DNA of 64,000 nucleotides. Source: Entophlyctis helioformis (taxonomy: Eukaryota; Chytridiomycota; Chytridiomycetes; Chytridiales; Chytriomycetaceae). Location of the stretch: the NCBI GenBank assembly GCA_025526915.1, contig JAHLKH010000051.1:62001-126000 (forward strand), in the 5' to 3' direction. The notes below the pieces were generated by a model. The model made no database searches. It was not told the origin of the DNA and worked only from the letters and a program-made list of their open reading frames with translations. Shown piece after piece: positions 51,800-64,000 of the stretch (positions are counted from its first letter, which is position 1; each line of letters starts with the position of its first letter). The translations under genes were made by a program, and so were the position numbers.

Positions 51800-54700
51800 T
51801 CACTGGTCCATTGCAAACCCCATGGCAACATCACCGCGAGCAACGCGGCTCTCGTCAAAATGCGAGAGTGGCCCAAGCCCAAGCGAGCTCGTGACCAGGT
51901 TCACAATCTCGCGGGTAGCGACTGCATTCAAAAGCGACAGCTGGTTGATGGTCACGGCAACCACAAGACCGTTGCGGGCAGGGTCGCAAAAGGCAAACGA
52001 GCCTCCCATACCGGCATGGCCAAACGCAGAGGGCGTGATGCCCGCATCGAGATCTGCACTGAACGCGTAGCGCTTGTATCCAAGACCAAACTCGTGTGCT
52101 GCACTCACAAACTCGTCGCCCGACCGTGCCTTGTCGACAATCTCGAGGCCACAACCGCGCCAGGTAACGGCGACACGCCTGCAGGAACGAGTGCAGACTT
52201 CATGAGATGGTTGTAGATGCGGCCGAGTCCGAGCGCAGAAAAGTTGCCATTGGCCGCAGGTATCACTGCGCGACGGATCGTGAGTTGGTTGAAGAATGCC
52301 GGGCTTGACATGGCTGCGTTGATGGTGATGGTGCGCTGCAGCGGTGAGCGGTCGACGTCAAAGTTGGGGCCGGCTGGTGCTGGGAACGATGGCGTGCCGT
52401 CATTTGTGACAGAGGGAAGGATACGCGAAGACTTGGCGATGCTGGCATCGTCTTCGACCACAATCAGTTCGTCGGTTGTGGCGTCAAGGTGACTGGTGTC
52501 AACGTCATCCAAACTTTCGGCAGCAGCAGCAGCGGAGCCACGCTGAGCGTCTGCGGCCTTTTGTGCAGCAGCACGAATTGCAGCCGATCGCTCCATGGCA
52601 GATATGTTGGGCAGCGTGATGTGCAGCTGCTGCGATGTCGCTCCAAGTGGCATCTGTCCATCGAACGGGTTGCCGCCGCCAGCACTGCCGTCGCGGTTCT
52701 TCATGAGCTGCTCCAGCTTGCCGCGCATCTCGTTTGCGTCCCAGTAAACGCTTGCGAGTCGCTCCTCGACTCCAATAGGAATACCAATGTAGCCGTCCTC
52801 GGGATCCATTCCCATGGCGGCAAATGTCTCTGCGGCAACTTCCTTGAAGGGACGCCCAGCAATCTTCTCGGCCAGACCGCCAACAAGCCAGCCGAACGAG
52901 ATGACGTGGTACTGGTTGACATCGCCTGGCTCCGACGTCGGAACAGCACGCTCCATCTCGCCCAGCATAACAGCCCAGTCGGTCATCTTGAGTGGCTCCT
53001 TGGCAAGCAGTTCAGCTCCGGCCTGCTGCAGACCAGACGTGTGGGCCAGCAGATGCGAGATACGGATGCGCGACTTGCGTGCACGCGCCTCGTCGTCAGG
53101 GACCGTCGATTCATCGGCAAACTGGGGCCAGTGCTGCACGACAAAGTCCGAGTGACGAGCCTTGCCAGCAGACACGAGCGCATTCAGCACTGTTGCCGCG
53201 AGTGCCTTGGTGCAACTGAATACTGGGAAGAGCGTGTTGTCTTGCACTGGACGCGGATCATAGAAGCCAAGTACACCGCCAGACACAACAGCGAGCGGCT
53301 CGCCGTTCTGGAAGACGGCAACCTGCGCTCCGAGGACCTCGTTGCGGTCAATCAGCTCTTGGATCTTGTTGATGACATTCTCCGCCAGCGAGCCCTTTTC
53401 AGCAGCAACAGACAGCAGGCGGCCATAGCGCGACGAGGGCGACCGCACAGACTGCTGCAAGAAATGCTCGGCAAACGGTGTCATGATCTGCATGTACGAC
53501 TGGCGACTGTCGCTCGAGACGCAAAGGCCACGCAGCAGCTGGATGACACGCCCAAAGAAGATGAGCACGCCCGGAAACGCATCAATGATGCGCTTGGCCT
53601 TGGCAGGCTTTTCCTTGGCCTGCTTCGCCTCTTCCTTGCGACGCTTGGACTCTGCCTCGGATTTCTGGATGCGCTCGGCCACCTCGCGCTTGGCGTCGTC
53701 GAGCGTCGACGTGTCGCGAAACACAAACTGGATGGCGTCCATGGCCTTTTCGGGATCGTCGACGTTGATCTTGAGGCCGAGTTCCTGGAATCCGGACAGC
53801 AGGCCCGCAAAGTCCATGGACTTGGACGACAGGAGGATGCGCGACAGAGCAATGCCCTCAGCGGTTGTGGCGCGCTTGGTGAGACCAAAATCGAGGAGCA
53901 CGGGCTTCCAGACACCGTCGATCTTGGCGACAAGGAAATTGCCAGGGTGCGGGTCAGAGTTCCAAAAGCCGAGAACGTAGATCTGGAATGCGTATGCCTT
54001 GATGACGTTGAGGATGATGGTGTCCATGTGCACGTGCTCTGCCATGAGCGTCTCGCGATCGAGGATCTTGATGCCATCTGAGCAAGCGATTGTCAGCAAA
54101 GCACGCATGGGCAACCATCACGACCGACCGACAGGAAGCCGCTCACCAATGTACTTCATGACGAGCACGCGCTTGCGCACAAGGCCGGGAATGGGATCGG
54201 CGAATCCACAGTCGATGAACAGCGGGTGGTCCTTGTCGAAGCCGCCGTCGGCATTGTGCCTGATCACGGCATCGCGCACGTACGTCGTGTTGTCAGCCTC
54301 GATGCCAAAGTCAAGCTCCTTGGGCACCTCGTTGCCCCACTCGTCGATGATGGGGCGAAAGTCAAAGTCTGGCTCAAAGTACGCCACAATGCGCACCACC
54401 AGACGCAGGTCGAGCAGATCCTGCAGGATGCGGCGTCCAATGTTGTGGTGCTGCACCTTGACCACGACGCGGCCGTCGTCTTGGCTGTCTGCGCGGCGAT
54501 CCTTGCGCAGCGTGGCTTGATGCACCTGTGCAATGGACGCCGTCGCCAGCGGCGTCTCGTCAAAGACCTCAAACACCTCGTCGACCGACTCGATCTGCAG
54601 GTCGTGGCACACGGTGCGCAGCGTCTCGTCGAGCGGCTTGACCGGCACCGAGTCCTGCAGCTTCTTGAACTCGTCGACGTACGGGTTGGGCAGAATGTCT

Positions 54701-55179
54701 GCGCGGGTCGACAGGTACTGGCCAGCCTTGATCCACAGGCCCTGCAGGCCAACAATCGCACGGTACACACGCAGCGACTGGCGCACATGCAGCCGCTCCC
54801 ACACAACGTCGGCGTGCAGCGTGTCCTTGACGAACCAGCGGAGGTACCACTGCGTCAGCTTGTATGCGCCGTAGGTCGACAGGCCCAGGTACAGGATGTA
54901 GATGCGCCGGAAGAACAGCTTCGTGGCCTCGAGCATCGTCAGCTCTTCGTCGAGCATCGGCGGCGCTGTGCGGCCAGGCTCTGCGCCGACGCCTGTTGGT
55001 GCTGCCTCTGCTGCGTCTGCTGCCCCTGCTGCTGCATCTGCCGACACCCGCACGGTTGCGTCTGTGCTGCTGTCGGCCGTCATCACAATCGGCACGCTCT
55101 TGGCATCGATGTCGGCGGTCATTGTGACGGCTGCTGACTCGTTGGGCAAGGCGGCGTCGGTCGCCACAGTCCAGATCAT
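51800..55179 (-). CDS. ABC1 (UbiB/COQ8-like) kinase fused to a beta-lactamase-like domain
   Basis: Exons 55179-54147, 54077-52177 and 52141-51800 give 1091 residues. Residues ~85-520 carry ABC1 features: GLWIKAGQYLSTRADILP (the KxGQ signature), LATASIAQVHQATL, VVVKVQH, the pattern DPHPGNFLV and LLDFGLTK. The second half is a beta-lactamase/transpeptidase-like fold: FSCTKALAATVL (SxxK nucleophile), HLLAHTSGLQQ, and HAGMGGSFAF in place of KTG. ABC1 kinases act in coenzyme Q synthesis or lipid homeostasis in mitochondria/plastids; LACTB-type domains hydrolyse amides. The last intron (acceptor GAG) is less certain. A similar fusion is known in plants and algae. An acidic, Ala-rich N-terminus and one possible membrane segment precede the kinase. 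In-frame ATG at 55245 overlaps the next gene. Confidence 0.88.
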
Positions 55180-55208
55180 CCGCAGCGGATTTATTGTTTC
55201 TCCGCACC

Positions 55209-58200
55209 CTATCCCTGCTGGTCCGCCTTGATCTTGACGATCCATGTGCGCGTCTCGCCCGCATACAGCACGCCCTTGGGATCAACCAGCCGACACCCGC
55301 CGCGCACCGTCACCTTGAACACGCTCTCGACATAGTACGGCTTGCGGATCTCGAGCGCGTCTGCCTCGGCGCGGAAGGTGGCCATGTCTCGGTCTTCGAG
55401 AACGCTCACAATCTTGGTCGCGTCGTTGGTCTTCTGGGGTCGCTCGGCGTATTGGCGCAGCAGCTGCATGCGCTGCGATTCTGCCGCGCCGTCCGACTCT
55501 CCCGCTGGAACGCCAGATGCACCTGATACTGAAGCGCCTCCAACTGTCCCGCCAGTGCCTCCCGAGCGGCCCTTGGCTCCGCCACCGCCACCGCCACCGC
55601 CGCCACTCGATGCTCCTGCAGGTGCACTGGCGGCAGATGCCCCGTCGCTGCAGCACCGCTCCCACGACTTGAGAAACGATGCCCAAAACTCGCGCACTGG
55701 GTCCACCACCGCCACTTTGAGTGCCTTGGTCTGGCCCATCTCGATCGTGCCCTTGGCAGGCTCGAGGCTAAACGATATCGGCGACTCGGAATGAAACGTG
55801 GACACTGCAGGACACACGACATAGTCACGCAGGTCCTCGTCGTACTCAAACGATGCATCGAACCGCTCAACCACATACTCTGCCGTTGGCGTCTTCTTGC
55901 CCAAATCAACCTTGCCAGCCATGGGCTTGAGGTTGGCCAGCTGGACATCGCGAGGCTCGATGCGCCAGACGAGTCTTGAATCGGGAGCAGCCGGATCGAG
56001 CGGCACGCGTTTCCACGGGACAGTGAACGTGACAAAGCGGTAGTCGCGGCGGCCTGCTATGCGCATAATGTCGGCCATAAGATCGTCGCCGACTTTGGCA
56101 ATCTCGTCGGCCATGACATACGGGCCAACAAAAAACGGGCCAGAGTCGCCTTCGAGACGGCGGTACGCTGCTTCCATTTCGGCCTTTGGCGGGAGAACAA
56201 GGTGGCTCTCGCGAGCTGAAGATGGTGGCGCGTCGTAGCCGAGAACGGCCGTCGTGACTTCCCATGCATGGCCATGCACGCGCACTGGTATGCGGTCTGA
56301 CGGTTGCTGGCCCCAGAACCGCACGCCAATGTGGTCGTAGAAGAGATCGGATTCACGGTCGGGGGCGAACTTGATGACCACATCATGCGAGGCTCCCGGC
56401 GCGATTGTGCATCTGAATGGCGATACGCTGAATGCGTTTGTGCCAGAATGGTTGACGGTGCCGTGGGTAACAGCCGGTGCGTTGGGCGAGATTTGCGACG
56501 AGATTCTCATGGGCGGATGGACCCGCGAGAGCGACATCACGCACGTCACTGGTATAACAGACGTGTTGGTGATCTTGAACGTCTTGGTGGCAACATCACC
56601 GACACAGACATCGCCCATGTTGAGCACACGGTCGGCTGGATCGATCTGGATGGTGGGCACAACGCCCTCGCCCGTGAGTCTGACGCGGACGACGCTGCGG
56701 CCACTCGACAGCTCGAGAAGAGACGAGAACCGCGTGGCGACTTCTGGCTCAAACACGACTCTGATGACGCGCATTTCGCCTGCAGCGAGCGGCCGCAGCG
56801 ACTTGGCAAGTCGGAACGGACCCATGGGGTTGAGTCCAGACGCCACCAGCGCAATCGTTGAATCCGAGATGTTTTGGATGCTGATGTCGCGGTACCCGCG
56901 CTCGCCTATTGGCACACGGTCCATGTCGCGGCGTCGGCTTTCCGGCTCGACCAGGACAAGATCCGGCTGGAAGAGCGGTGCGACAACCTTGAGAAAGATG
57001 ACACTGGACTGCTCTGCGACTGCGCTTGCCGCACGACTCGTATCGGTCGAATGGATATTGTACAGATTGGCTGCCGTTGCACCCATGCCGGTAGCCGGTC
57101 GCAGCATCAGCGCATTCGTTGATTCGGCTGCAGGTGCCGCAAGCGACTCGCCAGCCACAAGAGCGCGCAGACGGTTGTGTTCCGACATGGTGCGGCGCAT
57201 GTAGCACGGCACCAACAGCGTCACAACCGGCGTGTCCATGGCTGCCAGTCGACGCTCAAAATCGAACGGCGATCCATCTGGTCCTGATGCGCCGTTACTG
57301 CCCGTCGTGCCCGATCCACCCGACGTGTTATCGCCCATCGCTGCCGCCTCTGCACCACCTGGCGGTGTGCCCTTGAGTCTGGCCGTCGATCCATTGACGA
57401 CTGGTGCTGCAACCGCGGCTGCCACGCCACGGGCATTGGCAGGCTGACTCTTTGGATCCTTGGCATCCTTGGTATCCTTTGCGTCTTTCCCAGCATCCTT
57501 GGCCTCCTTTGCATCTTTTGCGCCATCTTTGACCGCAGCATGCTTGGTGACTGGGATCTTGCCACTAGCATGTCCAGCCTTGCCCTTGGTGAGTGTCGAC
57601 GCCGGCTCAGCAATCCCAGCAGGTGTTGCAGCTGGACTGGCGGCAGCCTGTTTCCCACCAGCGGTGGTAGTTCCAGCAGCCGCGGTTGAAGCAGACCCCG
57701 CTTGCGTCACTTGAGATGCTGCTTGATGCGGTTTGCGCAGAGGTGGCGCGAGCGAGACTTCGATGCTGACCGATCCATGTGCGCTGATCTTGCCCTTGGT
57801 CGGCCAGATTTGTACAATCTGTGGATCCGCAGCCGTGAGAGCGTAGCGGTATCCATCAGGTGTCGCCTCTGCATCTGGGTCCACGGCACCAACAACGGTT
57901 GCCTTTCTTGATGCACCACCATTTGATGTTGGGCCGGTTCCAACGCCAGATCCGGACGTGTTGGAAGTTGCAGTTGCAGCATCTGGTTCAGGTTCGGCCT
58001 TGAGAACCTCGCCAACGATTGCGTCGGAACGAGGACGGCTGCCGATATCGCCAGCATAGTTGGTCATGCCAATCACGATCGGCATCCCAAACTGGAACTC
58101 AATATCGTCGTCCAGCGGGTTGTGTTTGCGTCGCCTTCCCTGCTGTTGCGGTGCAGCATTGTTTCCACGCTGCTGCACAACGCCACTGGCCCGCGGCCGG

Positions 58201-61200
58201 ACCACGCTGCTGCGGCCGCTTTTCGTTACGCCATTAACTACACGCTCCTTGGGCATCGTCGCAATCAGCAGATGATCGCCGCGCTCACCAACGCCTTTTC
58301 GCCTGCCAGTCGAATCGCCGGTAACGCTCTTGCCATCAGCAACCGAGCTGCTCATGAATTCGTCATGCACAGGCATAAAATCCTCGCGAACAAGCCGGAC
58401 GCGTGTTTCGATCTGGTTGCCAAACACAGCTGGCTTGAACGATATGGCTGATGTCTCGAATCGCGCGAGCGGCTTGACCCCTACGCCGTGACACCTGATT
58501 TCAAATACTCGGTTCCACGTGCTCTGGCAGACAAGCGCTATCTCGTGGTCGGACTCCTCGGCCGGCTCGAACCGCACAACCCGCGACACCGACTCGAGCG
58601 GCTTGAGCGCAATGACACCATCGGTTCCAGAATCGGTTGGTGCGGGAACTACAGTCAGACACGATACCGTCTTGATGAACCGAACCATTTGCGGCAGGAT
58701 TGACGTGTTGGTGATGACGAGCGTCTGCTCTTTGGTCTCGAGCGTCGAAGTCACACCAAAGTCCAGTGTCGATGATCCGTCAGCCGCTGTCAGGCGGATG
58801 TCGTTGCAAGTGATCGTGGCGGCAAGGCGCAAGGGTATGCGGCGCTCGATGCCCGTCGTGTCGTCGACATACTTGAGCTGCAGTGGCACAGACACGTGTT
58901 TGCATCCCGCCGTCAAAGGACCGCATACACTGCTGAGCGGCCTGACTGTGAACCACACGTAAAACGGCTCAAACGGCTGCGCAAACGCAAGAGCGGGGAT
59001 CATTTCCACATCGCCGAGGCCTGGGATGCGCACGGCGTTGGAGTCGGGCACACGGTCGTATGCCACTCCGTCAAACTCGATCCAGAACTTGAGCGCGATG
59101 TTGTGGTGGTTCCGCACCACGAGCCGGTCCTGGTAGATCGTGTCAAGCACGCAGACCTTGAAGTCCAGCACATCGCGATCAACAAAGATGGGTGCTGCCA
59201 GTGCAATGGCATGGCAGTCGATGAAGATGGGGCTGATGCTCTCATTAGCAAATCTGAGAACAAACCGGCGGTCCACCGTCTGGCCGCTGGCCATCTTCTG
59301 CAGATGAGACACGTGCGCGCCGTCGACGTCTGGGCGTGGGCACGTGACGTATGGCGGCTTGAAATCAATGTAGATGAGCTGGGAGTCGTAGCCGCGAAGA
59401 ATGGAGCCAGACCCGCGGATATGGAAAAGTCCGTCGGTAGTTTTCCACGACTTGGACGACCGCGATGATGCCGAAGTCAGTGCGCCGCGCTGAGTGCCTG
59501 GGCCTGACCCTGAGCCCTGTCCGCCCTGTCCGCTTGGGCCGGCAGACACGGCACGGTCGCTGTGTGCTCCGCTATTCTTGGACGACTTGCGGTCGCTGGT
59601 TGTAGCAGCATCGTCGGCAGCATCTGGACGCGCACCAGCAGCGATGCGAGCCATCACGGCACTGTGTGTCGCGTCAGGCGGGATGGAGTCGGTCTCTACG
59701 GCCGACATCTGCTCCTCATACACCGACGCGGGAATGATCTCGTATCCAACAGCCGTTGCACCTAGGTTGGCCAGATCCAGGAACAAGGACTTTTGCCCAC
59801 CCACGACACACGACCCGAGGTCCAGCGTCAAGGAATGCGCGTCCACCATGCGTGCGACTGGTTTCTGCCGGTTCGACCCACCCTCGCCGACCAGTCGATG
59901 CACATCCAGCTCGTACCGTTTGACAGCCCCAACGCCGCTGCCATCGACGCCACTGCCACCACTGCCGCCCATCGATCCGGCCGGCCCAGCCAAGCCGGTC
60001 ACCGGCGGTGCGACCTTGTCATGGAACTTTACCAGCTTGACCTTGTTTCCACCGACACATGCCACAACCGGCCGACACTTGCGCGTGGTGCATCCGACCG
60101 ACAGCCCAAACTCGCCGCCAATCTCTGCTGCAAACAGCACGCGTGTCGCCGGGATGTCCTTGTCAAACCCGGGCGGCGGCCTGAACACGATATCAACGGT
60201 CGCAGACGTACCCGCAGACAGCTTGCCAGGCGGCGGGAACACAAACTCAAAGAAACTCGACACGTCGAGCGGCACGGGCCGGATTTTGAACGAGTTGATG
60301 CGGCCAGAGACGTTGGTGATGACGGCGCGGGCAATGACGGTGACGTCGGGGTCGTAGTCCTTGAACATGAACTCGTCCGGAGAGACGACAAACGCACGTG
60401 CACCGGGCGGCAGCAGATGTGATGTGATTTGCGGCGGGTGGTAGTTTTTCATGCGCGGGGGCGGCAGTGGGACTCTGACGCCCGTGGAGGCAAGATTAGG
60501 CGTGGACGACAGGAGATTGCGCGAGACGGTACGCGTGAGCTGGTCTGTGCTGGCAGCCAAGGGCTTGACTTGCGACTCCAGGCCAAGAGATGGGATGCTG
60601 CCGGATGCCGCTTCAGCCGATGAAATGATCGGGCCGGATCTGCCACGAGCGTGCGGGCTCTTGGTCTTGCCACGGCGGAGCTGCAGCTGTGTGTTGTCCT
60701 TGTCGCGTGCATGAGCGGACCGAGATCTGGACCGCGATCTCGACCGTGACCGAGAGTGTGATTTTGGCCTGTGGGGAGATGCCGACGAGGACCGTGAATG
60801 GGCAGAGGCAGCGCGAAGCATGGTAAGCGAGTGAGGTCTTGATTCGACAGCGGCAGGTGCCAGCGGATCGCGCTTGTTGATCTTGAGCTTGACTACGTCT
60901 GGCGGGAATGCACGACCAGGCAGGGGTGCTCTTGCTTCCAGTGCCCGCTCAAAACTGATACGGCGTCGCTCGCTGTCCTCGTACCGGTGCCGTTTGTCTT
61001 CCTCTTTGATGAGCTTGCCGAGGATCCGCATCGTCTGTTTCATTTGGTGGCGATCCAACTTGGCCTGGTGATCGCGGCGGCGTGCTCGCTTGGCAGCTAT
61101 CCGTGCCTTGGTCTCGCGGATAAGCTCCGTGTCGGTATTGGAACTAGGCGGAAAGAGGTCGGCAGGAGCTTCAGACTGCAGTGCAGCCCGGCGGTTTGTT

Positions 61201-63245
61201 TCGTCCACAATATCGCGCTTGATGGCCTCAATGTGGCGTATCAGCTGGGCCATTGCATGTTCCTTCTTATCGTTGGCCAGTTGCTTCTCCTTTTCCTCTG
61301 TTTCTCTATCATGCTGGATCTATGCATCCGTGCCCGTTCATATCCCATATCAATCCGTATCCATCCAGATCGATCCGCCAAGACCGCGTCAGTGCCGTTG
61401 CCAATGGACACCAGCTCAACAACAGTGCAGCGACTTACCTGACCAATGGTCTCTTTGAATCGCTGCGCCATGATCACATTCTTGGCAGCAAGAGCCGCAC
61501 GTGCCTCTTTCATGCGCTGCCGCTCGTCTTCAGCGCGCTTGGCAGCATCCCGCTCTTTCTTGGCCCGCATTCGTTCAGCTGCGTCCTGCTTCATCTGCGC
61601 CTCAAGCGCACGGTGTTTGGCCACAACTTGCAGCTCCGCGTATTCCTGCAGATCTGCTTCAGCGAGCTTGGACTCGAGCGGCCGCAAAGCCCACACATGC
61701 GCATGGAGCTCAGACAAGTCGTGGCGGAGGGGTTGCAGTGCAGCCTCGAGATCGGGCACCATGACATTGGCGTGCTCAATGTACTGCTTGTTTTGCATAT
61801 AGTGGTCGCGCAGAAGCCGGTATCGCTGGTTGAGCATCAGCTGCGGATCGCTTGGAACGGCGTCTGTCTGCATCAACTGTGGATCGTGTGCCGTGGTCGA
61901 AAGGGAGCCTGTTGCCACCCTATCTGTCTGCTGCTGCTGCTGCTGCTGCACGAGCCGATGAGACTTGACCGCCTGGGCATGCTCGATCTGCTTGTGGCGC
62001 GGGATCTTGGTCGGCAGTTTGTGAATCTCCTCAATCAGCACCTCCATCTCGCCAGCAATCTTGTCAAGATCAAGCCGAGACCGTTGCCGGTTTTCGCGTG
62101 TCTCGACCAGCAGATTCTCGAGCCTAGTCAGGTCTTCTTCCTTGGCAACGACAAGTGCGCGGACCTGCCGGATCTCGTTCTTTGCGGCGAGCTTCGCCTT
62201 GAACACGCGCATGTCGTCGCGGCCTTTGAATGTCGACAGCGTGCCATACTTGAGGTACTTTGACAGAATATGCCTCTCTTGCTCAGCACGTTGAGCTGGT
62301 TCGAGGTCGTCCAGCGGGTTGTTGAGGGGAAACTGATCCACAATGCGCTCGCCTGTACCGCCAACGCTGCTGCTGAATCCCGTTGTGCCCGTGAACAGGC
62401 GACGATCAGAGACGTCTTCCTCAAAATGGAAGCCGTGGAAGAATGCCTTGTCGGTCAGGTTGGCCGGATCCAGCTCGCCGTCCTGGTCTTTGTACCCGTC
62501 GCTGGCGGTGCGCTGCCTGCCATACTGGTGACTGCGCTGACCAGCGCCACGCGACTTGCGGTGTGGGCCGTTTGGGTCTGGACTGCCATGGCTCGCAAGC
62601 CGCGAGGGAGATCTGGACTGTAGAGGGTCCAAGTGGCTGGGAGGTGCCGAGTCTTGGCCGCCAGCGCTGCTGTCTGTGTCAAAGACGCTTTTGTTGTTGG
62701 CTTGGCGGTTCAGGCTGAGTGCGTCTGCAGACCCATTAACGAGTGCCGATTCGGTTGTACCGCCTGCTGCTCCAGCTGGCCAGTCCAAACCGGCATTGGT
62801 GGTGCTGTTGGCTGGGATGCCAGTCGTGTCGGTGCTGCCGACGTCGCTGCGAAGGCCAGTCGCGTCGGTGGCTGCCATGGCGTCCCCAGACAAGGCAGTT
62901 GCAGCATCAGAACTGGCTGCCGCTGTGGCAGTCGCCGCTTCTCCGGTGGCTTGTGTGGGTGCTCCTGCCGCAGTGTCTGCTGCTTGCATGGCACACAAAG
63001 GTCAGCGGGGGGCATACCACAACAGCGGCAATGGCACGTCACAAACCTCCAGCTGCAGCGCGGCCTGCATCGTCGGCGCTTGGAAGGACGGCCGCGCCAG
63101 TGGGCAGTGGCGGCAGTTGAGGCAATGCTGACGACGTGCGCGCTCCGGGAGCACCCGCGGCGCCGGCCGTCTTGGTGTCTGCATGCAGCTTGCTCTCCTT
63201 CCCAGCAGCATGCGCGTTCGCACCCTGCTGTGTTGACTGGGGCAT
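55209..63245 (-). CDS. flagellar central-apparatus protein CFAP74-like
   Basis: Exons 63245-63047, 62982-61439 and 61295-55209 give 2609 residues. CFAP74 belongs to the central-pair C1 projection that regulates flagellar beating. The N-terminal 300 residues are Ala/Gln/Ser-rich, then come coiled coils (YRLLRDHYMQNKQYIEHANV, RAKKERDAAKRAEDERQRMK). A long array of Ig-like MSP/ASH domains follows. The domains match CFAP74 by eye: LDLGSCVVGGQKSLFLDLAN, DFKVCVLDTIYQDRLVVRN, LDFGVTSTLETKEQTLVITN and ALVCQSTWNRVFEIRCHGVGV. It is longer than the human protein because of Gly/Ala/Lys-rich linkers (around 57.3-57.7 kb). The gene is direct evidence that the organism makes a motile flagellum. A CTG repeat near 61930 encodes a Gln run. 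Confidence 0.88.
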
Positions 63246-63409
63246 CGGCTGCTCTTCGTGTCTATCGTGTCAACCAAGGCGGACGCGTCGATTCGTTCGT
63301 TTGTGATAAGTCGAGGCCCAGTCGCCTTCGTCTTGGTTGCACAATATATTGCCAGGATCTACCCAAACAAATCAGGACGCCATTGGATCACACAGCACAC
63401 ATCAGCACC

Positions 63410-64000
63410 ATGCGCCAGGCTGAGCAAGAGCAGCCGCATCCGCACCCGCACTATGGCCACCATCCGCAGCTGGCCAAGATCACACCGATCGGCGCAGATA
63501 TCGCCCTCTCAAAGTCAACACCTGCAATCGTCGCCATTGACGCTGATGACAACGTCCTCTCCTCGGCCCAGGCACTCGACCAAACTATGCCAGTGTATGG
63601 TGCCGCTTCGCATACAATCCCCGTGCCGCTACCCCAATCCGGGGTCAAGACAGGCAGCTTCACCATCACCACAACGAAAGCGCACGGTGGCGGCGGCGGT
63701 GGCGGTGGTGGTGGACGTGCATCGCCCAACCTGAGCCACAGCACACCCAACGGCGGCCTATCCGAACTGTCCAGCGCAGGCGCCGCGTCAGCCAGCACAT
63801 CGGCTGGATATCTTGCCGTCGGTCTCTCGAGCGGTCTGAATCTGAGCAACGCATCAGGCGGCTCATCAGGCAACATGTACAGCAGCTACGCGGATGCCGA
63901 CGAGGTGCGCAACCTGCCACGCAATCACCGGCCGCCCACGCTGTCGCTTGCTTCGCTCGACTGGACCCTTGCACACAAGATCGAGCTTCGGAAAGCGTCG
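63410..64000 (+). CDS. unknown low-complexity protein, 5' part
   Basis: An ATG at 63410 opens a frame that runs off the window (197 codons seen). It begins with Gln/His/Pro-rich sequence, has a run of ten Gly near residue 90, and then Ser/Gly/Ala-rich sequence with more order at the end (RPPTLSLASLDWTLAHKIEL). No domain is visible in this part, so it may be a regulator with domains further on. The divergent start of the CFAP74 gene is 164 bp away. Confidence 0.6.
   Translation, partial: MRQAEQEQPHPHPHYGHHPQLAKITPIGADIALSKSTPAIVAIDADDNVLSSAQALDQTMPVYGAASHTIPVPLPQSGVKTGSFTITTTKAHGGGGGGGGGGRASPNLSHSTPNGGLSELSSAGAASASTSAGYLAVGLSSGLNLSNASGGSSGNMYSSYADADEVRNLPRNHRPPTLSLASLDWTLAHKIELRKAS

Overview
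This is nuclear DNA of a zoosporic (flagellated) fungus, most likely a chytrid. The genes carry short GT-AG introns of roughly 50-290 nt with fungal-type donors. Fungal-type genes (TIM54, the FET3/FTR1 iron pair) sit beside a complete gene for the flagellar central-apparatus protein CFAP74, which non-flagellated fungi lack. The DNA is GC-rich and compact, which produces many long antisense shadow reading frames. The species cannot be named from the sequence alone.

Layout. 1-26 kb is a dense housekeeping block: a partial F-box/ankyrin-like gene, a membrane-anchored CPVL-type serine carboxypeptidase divergent from LSM2, a gamma-tubulin complex (GCP6-like) subunit, two tandem universal stress proteins, a CC2D1/Lgd-type ESCRT-III regulator, a TBRG1-like FYRN/FYRC protein, TIM54 divergent from coatomer zeta, mitoribosomal mS41 divergent from LTV1, the DDX47/Rrp3 helicase, an AlkA/Mag-type glycosylase, and a single-pass membrane protein with a PPxY motif. 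Where I give exon junctions, the spliced lengths are exact multiples of three.

26.9-34.6 kb is a mobile-element hotspot built round a tRNA-Gly(GCC) gene. A 5'-truncated LINE lies on its 3' side. A complete Ty3-type retrotransposon with two 257-bp LTRs differing at one base lies 16 bp upstream of its 5' end. The same ~0.9-kb locus occurs again, inverted and with neither insertion, at 50.9-51.8 kb and so preserves the unoccupied sites. Gag and Pol of the Ty3 element lie in one frame separated by a single UGA.

34.7-50 kb holds a secreted S41-type peptidase, a seven-helix membrane protein, an F-box/ankyrin gene split by a 2.9-kb non-autonomous LTR element with identical 146-bp LTRs, a leucine-rich-repeat cell-surface protein, an unknown membrane protein, and a divergent FET3/FTR1 pair that together would form the high-affinity ferroxidase/iron permease. 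50-64 kb holds a C2H2 zinc-finger gene, the empty tRNA locus, an ABC1-kinase/beta-lactamase-like fusion protein, CFAP74, and the start of an unknown gene.

Several loci show single-nucleotide frame breaks (near 860, 17.5 kb, 36.81 kb and 50.56 kb). These may be assembly errors in short base runs or real lesions. All functional assignments come from reading motifs by eye; no database search was possible.
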